NCBI RefSeq assembly: GCF_002968635.1
Contig: NZ_PVBN01000005.1
Location: forward strand, 1 to 64,000
Length of the DNA: 64,000 nucleotides
Source of the DNA: Neorhizobium alkalisoli
Lineage (GTDB): Bacteria; Pseudomonadota; Alphaproteobacteria; Rhizobiales; Rhizobiaceae
Reading direction: 5' to 3'
Shown here: piece by piece, positions 54,110 through 61,467 of the stretch
Layout of the letters: every line of letters starts with the position of its first letter
Numbering within the stretch: the stretch's first letter is position 1
Program-made: the position numbers and the translations under genes
The notes under the pieces: model-generated
Database searches by the model: none
What the model saw: only the letters and a program-made list of their open reading frames with translations
Told to the model about the DNA's origin: nothing

Positions 54110-56092
54110 TTACAGTTCGATGCCGTCGCCGGGGTCGAGCGAGGCTTGCCGCGCGACCATCCGCATTCGGTTGCGCATGGCGTTGGCCTTGGCGGCGTCC
54201 ACATCGGGTTCGTCGTCCAGAAGCTCGAATTCCTGCGCGGGCGACGGCGGCGGGATGATTTCTTCATGCTCGGGCAATTCCGGCTCGCGGCGGATGCCGG
54301 CATTGGCCGGATCGCCGCCGTCTTCGCCCGCGCCGATCGCGCCCGTCTGGCCTGCGGCGCCGACGACACGGCCCGACCAGTCGTCGGACGTGGCGGCGTT
54401 GGCGGGAGCCGCCCCCAGCTCGGGCGGCGTGATGATGCGCTCCTGCAAACGCGCGTCCTCGAAATAGCGGGCCTTGGTGGCGCGGATCGGCGGCGTGCCG
54501 GCGACCATGACGATTTCCTCGGACGGCGGGAGCTGCATGATTTCTCCGGGCGTCATCAGCGGCCGGGCCGTTTCCTGCCGCGAGACCATCAGATGGCCGA
54601 GCCAGGGCGAGAGACGATGGCCGGCATAGTTGGTGGAATCGCGCAGTTCGGTCGCCGTGCCGAGCGCATCGGACACGCGCTTGGCGGTGCGCTCGTCGTT
54701 GGTCGCGAAGCTGACGCGCACATGGCAATTGTCGAGGATGGCGTTGTTCGGCCCATAGGCACGTTCGATCTGGTTGAGCGATTGGGCGATCAGGAAGCCC
54801 TTGAGGCCGTAGCCCGCCATGAAGGCGAGCGCCGATTCAAAGAAGTCGAGGCGCCCCAGCGCCGGAAACTCGTCGAGCATCAGGAGCAGCCGGTGGCGCT
54901 TCGCGGTCGCGGTCAACTCCTCGGTCAGCCGGCGGCCGATCTGGTTGAGGATGAGACGGATGAGCGGCTTGGTGCGGTTGATGTCGGATGGCGGCACGAC
55001 GAGGTAGAGGCTGACGGGCTTTCGGCTGCCGACGAGATCGGCGATGCGCCAGTCGCAGCGCGCCGTGACGCGGGCCACGACGGGATCGCGGTAGAGGCCG
55101 AGAAAGCTCATAGCCGTGGAGAGGACGCCCGACCGCTCATTATCGGACTTGTTCAGCAGCTCGCGTGCCGACGATGCGATGACGGGATGGACGCCGGCTT
55201 CGCCGAGATGCAGCGTGTCCATCATCGCGCGCAAAGTGGCTTCCACGGGGCGGCGCGGATCGGACAGGAAGTTGGCGACGCCAGCCAGCGTCTTGTCCTT
55301 CTCGGCGTAGAGGACGTGGAGGATCGCGCCGACAAGCAAGCTGTGGCTGGTTTTTTCCCAGTGATTGCGCTTGTCGAGCGACCCTTCGGGATCGACCAGA
55401 ATATCCGCGATGTTCTGCACGTCGCGGACTTCCCATTCACCCTGGCGGACTTCGAGCAGCGGATTATAGGCTGACGATCGGACGTTGGTCGGATCGAACA
55501 ATAGCACGCGGCCGTGCTTGGCGCGGAAGCCCGCCGTCAGCGTCCAGTTTTCACCTTTGATGTCATGGACGATGCAGCTTCCCGGCCAGGTCAGCAGAGT
55601 CGGCACGACGAGGCCGACGCCCTTGCCTGAGCGGGTCGGCGCGAAGCATAGGACATGCTCGGGGCCGTCGTGGCGCAGATAGTCGCGCTCGTATTTTCCG
55701 AGCACGACGCCATCGGGGCTAAGTAGCCCCGCGACCAGCACCTCTTCCTTCTCGGCCCATCGCGCCGAACCGTAGGTCGCGACGTTGCGGGCTTCGCGCG
55801 CCCGGATGAGGGACATGAGAATCGCGGCGGTGATGGCGATGAAGCCACCGGATGCGGCGATGATCGCGCCTTCGTTGAAGATCGACGGAGCATAGGCGTC
55901 GTAGGAAAACCACCACCAGAAGAAGGCCGGCGGATAGTAGATCTGCCTGCCCGCCAGCTCGAACCATGGGTGTCCAAGCCGCGGCTGGAAACCGAGACGC
56001 CATGCGGTCCACTCCGTCGCCGCCCATGTCGTCATGAGAACGATGGTCAGGACGACGGCGATCTGACCCCAGAGAATTCGGCCACCACGCAT
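54110..56092 (-). CDS. traG: Type IV coupling protein TraG (VirD4-like)
   Basis: A 660-residue membrane ATPase that delivers the relaxase-DNA complex to the transfer channel. Two N-terminal membrane spans are followed by the nucleotide-binding domain, with Walker A CFAPTRSGKGVGLVVPTLL (about 138) and Walker B LLLMLDEFPALG (about 390). The ATG at 56092 has GGAG 6 bases upstream and is preferred to a TTG six codons earlier. Confidence 0.93.
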   Translation of the reverse strand: MRGGRILWGQIAVVLTIVLMTTWAATEWTAWRLGFQPRLGHPWFELAGRQIYYPPAFFWWWFSYDAYAPSIFNEGAIIAASGGFIAITAAILMSLIRAREARNVATYGSARWAEKEEVLVAGLLSPDGVVLGKYERDYLRHDGPEHVLCFAPTRSGKGVGLVVPTLLTWPGSCIVHDIKGENWTLTAGFRAKHGRVLLFDPTNVRSSAYNPLLEVRQGEWEVRDVQNIADILVDPEGSLDKRNHWEKTSHSLLVGAILHVLYAEKDKTLAGVANFLSDPRRPVEATLRAMMDTLHLGEAGVHPVIASSARELLNKSDNERSGVLSTAMSFLGLYRDPVVARVTARCDWRIADLVGSRKPVSLYLVVPPSDINRTKPLIRLILNQIGRRLTEELTATAKRHRLLLMLDEFPALGRLDFFESALAFMAGYGLKGFLIAQSLNQIERAYGPNNAILDNCHVRVSFATNDERTAKRVSDALGTATELRDSTNYAGHRLSPWLGHLMVSRQETARPLMTPGEIMQLPPSEEIVMVAGTPPIRATKARYFEDARLQERIITPPELGAAPANAATSDDWSGRVVGAAGQTGAIGAGEDGGDPANAGIRREPELPEHEEIIPPPSPAQEFELLDDEPDVDAAKANAMRNRMRMVARQASLDPGDGIEL

Positions 56093-56188
56093 ACAGGCTC
56101 CAATCGGCAAAAATGTCGGAGCCGATCAGAGAATGGGGGGGTACGGAAGGCGCAATAGCCAAAGCGCGTCCAGTGGGCTGCCGGATAG

Positions 56189-56211
56189 TATCGGCGGTGA
56201 ATAGGATGGGT
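56189..56211. repeat. 23-base direct repeat, copy 2 (upstream of traG)
   Basis: TATCGGCGGTGAATAGGATG plus GGT. It differs from the copy at 53609-53631 at one base. It lies about 100 bases upstream of the traG start, just downstream of the LysR stop. Confidence 0.6.
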
Positions 56212-56234
56212 TCGCGTGAAAGCGATGCGCGCGC

Positions 56235-57215
56235 TTATGAGCGGGGGCAGATCAATCCCGTCATTTTATTCGCAAGGTCGAAGAGATTTCGCAGCGCCGC
56301 GCTCCGATTGGACGGCGACCATACGGCCGAGAAGGCGACCGGCTCCGGCTCGTCGGCAATCGGCGGGAACACGACGCCGGTCGTCGGCAAGAGCGACGTG
56401 GCAGCCCCGACGATGGTGACGCCGAAACCCTGTCCGACCATGGACAGCAGCGTGCCGCGTCCCACGTCGAAGCGCAGGATCGACGGGGCGGACCAGCGCC
56501 CGGCGAGGCGCAGCGCGATATGGTCGTAGACCTGTGGGCCGGTGCCGCCGTGGCGAACAAGGAAGGTCTCGTCTGCCAGATCGGCCCAGGTGACGGACGA
56601 CTGCGCGGCGAGCGGATGCTGTTCCGGCAGGACGGCCAGCAGTGGCTCCGTCCAGATCGGACGGCTATGGCAATCGGGCAGATCGGGCGTGCCGACGACA
56701 AACACTACGTCCAGCCGGTCGGCGCGAAGCTGCATGACGGCATCGCGGGCGGTGCCTTCGGCAATCTCGACCTCAATGCCGGGATGATCTTCGCGATATT
56801 GTCCAATCAACTCTGCTAGGAAGCTGCGCGGAATGAGAGCATGGATGCCGATGCGCAGGCGACCGCATTCCCCTGTTGCCGCCATGCCGGCGATCTTCAC
56901 GGCATGGTCGAGTTGGTCGATGCCGGCCGCGATGCGCTCCACGAAATGCCTGCCGGGTTCTGTCAAGCGGACACCGCGGGTGTTGCGCTCGAATAGCAGA
57001 ATGCCAAGCTCTTCCTCCAACGCCTGTATTCTCGCACTGACACTCGACTGGCTAGTGCCGAGCGCATCGGCTGCATGACGGAAGTTCAGATGCTCCGCGA
57101 CAGCCACTACGTGGCGCAGCGCGACAAGAGGAATTCGTCCGAGCTTGGGTTGAGAGGCTCCTTCTGAAATTTTGGTGCTCTTCGGCCTCCTTCGCATTGC
57201 GCCACTACTTCGCAA
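56235..57215 (-). CDS. LysR-family regulator adjacent to traG
   Basis: A 326-residue LysR-type regulator. The helix-turn-helix is near residues 31-64 (LVALRHVVAVAEHLNFRHAADALGTSQSSVSARIQALEEEL), followed by the effector-binding domain. An ATG six codons in (57197) is an alternative start. A LysR gene beside traG is common in this ICE type and may control transfer. Its first 11 bases overlap the EamA gene end, so it may also be expressed with the cargo operon. Confidence 0.88.
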   Translation of the reverse strand: MRSSGAMRRRPKSTKISEGASQPKLGRIPLVALRHVVAVAEHLNFRHAADALGTSQSSVSARIQALEEELGILLFERNTRGVRLTEPGRHFVERIAAGIDQLDHAVKIAGMAATGECGRLRIGIHALIPRSFLAELIGQYREDHPGIEVEIAEGTARDAVMQLRADRLDVVFVVGTPDLPDCHSRPIWTEPLLAVLPEQHPLAAQSSVTWADLADETFLVRHGGTGPQVYDHIALRLAGRWSAPSILRFDVGRGTLLSMVGQGFGVTIVGAATSLLPTTGVVFPPIADEPEPVAFSAVWSPSNRSAALRNLFDLANKMTGLICPRS

Positions 57216-58089
57216 ACCGCCGCGCGCCGAAGACGCACATGATCACCGCCGCCGTGATCAACAACATCACCCAAGTAACCGATTCATGAAGGATGGTTGC
57301 AGCAAGCGCCAAGCCGAAGAACGGTTGAAGCAGTTGCAATTGGCCGACTGCGGCAATGCCGCCTTGGGCGAGACCGCGATACCAGAAGATGAACCCGATC
57401 AACATGCTGAATAGCGACACGTAGGCCAGACTGATCCACGTCGGCAGCGTGATCGCTTCAAAGGATAATGGCATGGTGAGTAGCGAAAGCGCGACCATAG
57501 CGGGCAGCGAAGCCACGAGCGCCCATGAAATGACTTGCCACCCTCCAAGAACTCGGGACAACTTCGCCCCCTCGGCGTAACCGAGTCCGCATACGACAAT
57601 GGCGGCCAGCATCAACAGGTCACCAGTTGGCGAGGCCGTCAGCCCCTGCGCCAATGCGAAGCCAACCACGAGCGCACTTCCAAGCGCGGAAAATACCCAG
57701 AATGCAGGTCTCGGGCGCTCTCCACCCCGCAACACACCGAAAATGGCCGTCGATAGCGGGAGCAGACCGATGAAGACGATCGAATGCGCCGATGTCACAT
57801 GCTGCAATGCAAGCGCAGTCAGCAACGGGAAGCCGACAACGACGCCCAAGGCGACAACGATCAGGGACACGAGATCACGGCTTTTTGGGCGTTTCTCCCG
57901 AAACAGAAGCAGCATACCAAGTCCGAATATGCCTGCGATTGCGGCCCGCGTTACAGTGAGGAAAACGGGATCGAATTGCTGCACAGCTATTCGGGTTGCC
58001 GGCAATGATCCGCTGAAGATGACGACGCCAATGAATCCATTGATCCAACCGCTGGCGATCTCGGTTGCATCGATCTTGGGCACCGTCAT
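57205..58089 (-). CDS. EamA/DMT-family transporter (probable exporter)
   Basis: A 294-residue membrane protein with ten predicted spans in two EamA halves (residues about 10-140 and 150-290). Drug/metabolite transporters of this class usually export amino acids, nucleosides or other metabolites. It begins 2 bases after the D-Ala-D-Ala ligase stop, so the two are co-expressed; export of a D-amino acid or of a D-Ala analogue would fit. The substrate is not known. Confidence 0.88.
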   Translation of the reverse strand: MTVPKIDATEIASGWINGFIGVVIFSGSLPATRIAVQQFDPVFLTVTRAAIAGIFGLGMLLLFREKRPKSRDLVSLIVVALGVVVGFPLLTALALQHVTSAHSIVFIGLLPLSTAIFGVLRGGERPRPAFWVFSALGSALVVGFALAQGLTASPTGDLLMLAAIVVCGLGYAEGAKLSRVLGGWQVISWALVASLPAMVALSLLTMPLSFEAITLPTWISLAYVSLFSMLIGFIFWYRGLAQGGIAAVGQLQLLQPFFGLALAATILHESVTWVMLLITAAVIMCVFGARRFAK

Positions 58090-58091
58090 TT

Positions 58092-59168
58092 TCAGGCTAC
58101 CTGGCCGGCCCGAGCCAAGCCATGTGCGACGAGGCGGTCGATGAGTTCAGGATAGCTGACGCCACTCGCCGCCATCGCCTTGGAGTACATGCTGATATTG
58201 GTGAAGCCCGGAATGGTATTCACCTCGTTCACGAGGAACCGCATGTCCGCCGTCAGAAAGAAATCAACACGCGCCATACCGTCACAGCCAAGGATCCTGA
58301 ATGCCTTGGCAGCCATCTCCCGCATGGCCACTTCCACCTCGGGCGGTAGCTCAGCCGGCACCCTCAGCGCGGCTCCGTCCTCGTCGATGTATTTTGCGTC
58401 GTAGCTATAAAAGCCGTGGCTCTCGGCAGGCATGATCTCACCGGGGCGGGAGACGAACAATTCGCCCGACGGATATTCCAGCACGCTGAACTCTATCTCG
58501 CGTCCCCGTATGAACTCCTCGGCTAGCAGGTTTCGGTCATACCGGAAGGCTTCGGCTAGCGCCGGCATGAACTCCTGGCTTCCGGAGACTTTTCTGATGC
58601 CAACCGAAGAACCCTGTCGGGCCGGCTTGATGAAGAGTGGAAGGCCAAGTTCGTTTTCTAGCGCCGCAAGGTCAGGCTCTACGCCCTCTCTGATGGTCAC
58701 AGCTCGGGCAACAGGAAGGCCGGCAGCTTGAAACAGACGCTTGGCGATAATCTTGTCCAGCGCTGTTGCAGAGCCGAGAATCCCACACCCGACAAGCGGC
58801 ACTCGCGCCACCTCTGCAAGGCCCTGCACGGAGCCGTCTTCGCCATAGAGCCCATGCAGAACTGGAAACAGAATGTCGATCTTGCCAGCCTCGGTAATCC
58901 TGCCACCGGTCCCGATCGCGATCATTCGCCCCCGTTCACCGGGGATAAGAGAGACCTCTGTACCGTTTTCAGGTTTGGCCAGCACTCCGTTCTCAAAGCT
59001 GCTCAACAGCCATTGCCCTTCGCGCGTCACGAATATTGGAATCGCGTCGTATTTTTCGGGCGTCAGAGCATCCATGACATTGGTTGCGGAAAGGACGGAA
59101 ACGTCATGTTCGGCAGAGCGTCCGCCGAAAAGCACGGCGATCCTCAATCTGGTTGAAGAAACAGGCAT
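58092..59168 (-). CDS. ddl: D-alanine-D-alanine ligase
   Basis: A 358-residue ATP-grasp ligase. N-terminal AVLFGGRSAEHDVSVLSA contains the expected Glu; the ATP-grasp region has LFIKPARQGSSVGIRKV with the catalytic Ser; the omega loop reads FYSYDAKYIDE, with the Tyr that marks D-Ala-D-Ala rather than D-Ala-D-Lac specificity; and the metal site is FLVNEVNTIPGFTNIS. All key residues are present. It is unexpected on an ICE, since the chromosome should carry its own ddl. It sits upstream of an EamA exporter and downstream of a C39-like peptidase gene, all on the minus strand. Confidence 0.92.
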   Translation of the reverse strand: MPVSSTRLRIAVLFGGRSAEHDVSVLSATNVMDALTPEKYDAIPIFVTREGQWLLSSFENGVLAKPENGTEVSLIPGERGRMIAIGTGGRITEAGKIDILFPVLHGLYGEDGSVQGLAEVARVPLVGCGILGSATALDKIIAKRLFQAAGLPVARAVTIREGVEPDLAALENELGLPLFIKPARQGSSVGIRKVSGSQEFMPALAEAFRYDRNLLAEEFIRGREIEFSVLEYPSGELFVSRPGEIMPAESHGFYSYDAKYIDEDGAALRVPAELPPEVEVAMREMAAKAFRILGCDGMARVDFFLTADMRFLVNEVNTIPGFTNISMYSKAMAASGVSYPELIDRLVAHGLARAGQVA

Positions 59169-59200
59169 AGGAACTCCAAATGAATGCTTTGAAAGCAGGA

Positions 59201-59815
59201 TTACAAACTCACCGCGATCCCGCGGTTGGCGAAGAACCGATCGAAGACAGTGATCGGCAGCACGGCATCAGCCTGGCTGGCCCGATCGTGGCCGGATGGA
59301 TTGTGGAACCGGACAGCTTGCGGAGAGGCCGCGGTTATCAGCACCAGATGCCCACCCTTCGACGCCGGAACTTGGTCAGGCCAGCGGATCGAGTGATGCA
59401 CCGAGGCCATGAAGAACTGCCAACCTGACAGAAGCTGCGGGATGGCGGTCGCCTCAACACCTGTCACAGTTTCGGCTTTCAGCCCGAAACGCTCGGAAAC
59501 CAGCCTAACGAAGGGCGCGTAGATCAACCCCTTGATGGAAGTGCTGTCGTCACTAACGACATAACCGCCGTACTGCGTGCAGGCGCGGGCAAGCTCAAGC
59601 GTGGGGTAAAACTCACCGCGCGCCGCGAGAATCATTTTCAGGCACGCCATACCGCAAAGATTGACCGCCCAGCGCGCGTATTCCTCGACCGACTTGGCCC
59701 CGGATTGAGACCAAAGCGGATCGCTCAGCAAGGCGGCAGCCCCTTCCGCGATGACAGGCAGCGTCATCTCGGGCGTTTCCCACTGGCTGAAGTACGGCAC
59801 TTTGGTTGTCTGCAT
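59201..59815 (-). CDS. C39-like papain-fold cysteine peptidase
   Basis: A 204-residue protein. VPYFSQWETPEM at the N-terminus, the nucleophile Cys in VNLCGMACLKMIL (about residue 54), His in KGGHLVLIT (about 155) and Asn/Asp in RFHNPSGHD (about 170) form the Cys-His-Asn/Asp set of C39-like peptidases. There is no signal peptide or transporter fusion, so it is probably cytoplasmic. It lies 32 bases upstream of ddl and heads the cargo operon, hinting at action on peptides with D-amino acids. That is inference. Confidence 0.78.
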   Translation of the reverse strand: MQTTKVPYFSQWETPEMTLPVIAEGAAALLSDPLWSQSGAKSVEEYARWAVNLCGMACLKMILAARGEFYPTLELARACTQYGGYVVSDDSTSIKGLIYAPFVRLVSERFGLKAETVTGVEATAIPQLLSGWQFFMASVHHSIRWPDQVPASKGGHLVLITAASPQAVRFHNPSGHDRASQADAVLPITVFDRFFANRGIAVSL

Positions 59816-59898
59816 TTCGATCCCTGATTCCTCGCCGAACGGCGGCGGTAACGACTTGAAAGTGGATCAATAGAAATGCAATATGGCTTCAATTTAAA

Positions 59899-59929
59899 GA
59901 GCCACTATAAGTACGCGCTGTGAGCCACT
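59899..59929. promoter_or_regulatory. Paired direct repeat in the cargo divergent promoter (candidate MocR operator)
   Basis: Two exact copies of GAGCCACT (59899-59906 and 59922-59929) lie 23 bases apart, about two helical turns. They sit between the divergent MocR regulator and C39-like peptidase genes. A related inverted GGCTTC occurs at 59885-59890. MocR regulators bind such paired repeats as head-to-tail dimers. The repeats are seen; binding by this regulator is inferred. Confidence 0.55.
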
Positions 59930-59943
59930 TGGAAGTAGTGACG

Positions 59944-61428
59944 ATGAACCTGAAGAGGCGAAGAGAGAGCCCATCGGCCGGCTTCCAGCCGAATGTCGAT
60001 CCATCCTCTTCGGCATCTTTGGCCCGGCGGCTCTACCTTGCGTTGCGCCAGGCGATTGCCGATGGCCGCCTGGATGCGGGGCAGCGGCTACCCTCCACCC
60101 GTCTGGCATCGCAGGAATGGAAGCTGTCGCGCGGCACGGTTGCCGAGGCGTATGAAATCCTGATTGCCGAAGGCTATGCCGTTGCTCGCCATGGCTCCGG
60201 CACCTACATCTCGTCAGGCTCTCGCGATGGGCTCCTAAAAGCTGACGAGCGCAAGGAGGCTGCAACCTGCTCGACCAGCCGCAGCATTTCGGTGGCAGTC
60301 ACCAGGGTTCTGACTTCGGGGCCGAGCCTTGAACCGCAAAAAATGCTGCCGTTTGTAACGGGCCGGATCGCGCATGACGACCGGACGGCAGGGTTGTTGA
60401 ACCGCATTGCCGGCCGGCACATGAATTACGCCTTCGAAGGCTACGGCGATATCCAGGGGGAATACGACCTGCGGGCTGCGATCGTTGCCCATCTGGCGGT
60501 TTCGCGCGGGGTGCGGTGTACGGCCGACCAGTTGTTTATCACGGCCGGAACACAGCAGGCGCTCGATCTCGCTTTCCGTGTTCTGGCATCTCCCGGCGAT
60601 ACCGTCATTGTCGAAGACCCCTGCTATCCACCCGCCCGACAATGCCTCGCGCTCAATGGTGCGAAGATCGTAGGTCTGCCTGTGGATCACGAAGGCGTCG
60701 TGACGGAGAAGCTGGCCGCCGATGATCTGGAACCACCGGCGCTATTCTACGTGACGCCTTCAAACCAGTATCCGGTGGGCTCCGTTCTTTCCCTGCCCCG
60801 GCGGCTGGAGCTTCTTTCCTACGCGCGCGAACATGGCTGCTGGATTGTCGAAGACGACTACGACAGCGAATTTCGCTATGACGGGCATCCGATCGCGTCG
60901 CTGCAGGGTCTCGATCAGTCCAATCGCGTCCTCTACACGGGCACATTCAGCAAGGCCCTGTTGCCCAGCCTGCGCCTTGGCTATCTCGTCGTTCCGACCG
61001 ATCTGGTGCCGGTGTTTCGCGCGGTACGCCCTGCGCTCGATCGCTGCCCCCCAACGTTCCAGCAACGTGTCATAGCTGACTTTCTCATTGAGGGATATTT
61101 TCCGGCACACCTGCGCCGGCTCAGGGAGCGGCTGCGCGCTTCTAGAGACTTGCTCACGAGTCTGCTGAAGGACCGCATCAGCGAACATCTCTCTGTCGTA
61201 CTTCCGGATCAGGGGATCAATCTGACTGCTCACAGCACGGGGACGTGGAGTAGCGATAACGCTGTATCGTCCGCTGCGTTGAAGAGAGGTGTTGTCGTCA
61301 TGCCTTTATCGCGCATGAATGTCGCAAGTTCAGACACAAAAAGGTTGATGCTTGGCTTTTCAGGCTTGTCCGAAAAGGAGGCTGATTTGGGGACAAAGTT
61401 GTTGGCCGATGCCTTTAGAAATCTATAA
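59944..61428 (+). CDS. MocR-family regulator (GntR helix-turn-helix fused to aminotransferase-like domain)
   Basis: A 494-residue fusion. The N-terminal GntR winged helix (about 25-95) is ARRLYLALRQAIADGRLDAGQRLPSTRLASQEWKLSRGTVAEAYEIL. The C-terminal fold-type I aminotransferase-like domain has VTPSNQYPVG, EDDYDSEFRYDG and the PLP-lysine motif GTFSKALLPSLRLGY. Family members (PdxR, GabR, DdlR) sense PLP and amino-acid ligands. It is divergent from the peptidase-ddl-EamA operon. DdlR in Brevibacillus is a MocR activator of ddl, so that role is plausible here. Start choice: ATG 59944 has GGAAG upstream; GTG 59920 is possible. Confidence 0.9.
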   Translation: MNLKRRRESPSAGFQPNVDPSSSASLARRLYLALRQAIADGRLDAGQRLPSTRLASQEWKLSRGTVAEAYEILIAEGYAVARHGSGTYISSGSRDGLLKADERKEAATCSTSRSISVAVTRVLTSGPSLEPQKMLPFVTGRIAHDDRTAGLLNRIAGRHMNYAFEGYGDIQGEYDLRAAIVAHLAVSRGVRCTADQLFITAGTQQALDLAFRVLASPGDTVIVEDPCYPPARQCLALNGAKIVGLPVDHEGVVTEKLAADDLEPPALFYVTPSNQYPVGSVLSLPRRLELLSYAREHGCWIVEDDYDSEFRYDGHPIASLQGLDQSNRVLYTGTFSKALLPSLRLGYLVVPTDLVPVFRAVRPALDRCPPTFQQRVIADFLIEGYFPAHLRRLRERLRASRDLLTSLLKDRISEHLSVVLPDQGINLTAHSTGTWSSDNAVSSAALKRGVVVMPLSRMNVASSDTKRLMLGFSGLSEKEADLGTKLLADAFRNL

Positions 61429-61467
61429 TATTGATAAGTTTTGCAAGAAAAGAGATTTCATATACCT

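Noticed and set aside
58092..59168. VanA-type D-Ala-D-Lac ligase (vancomycin-resistance-like)
   Set aside because: The omega loop keeps the Tyr in FYSYDAKY, the D-Ala-D-Ala hallmark, and there are no vanH/vanX-like partners. An ordinary Ddl is a better fit.
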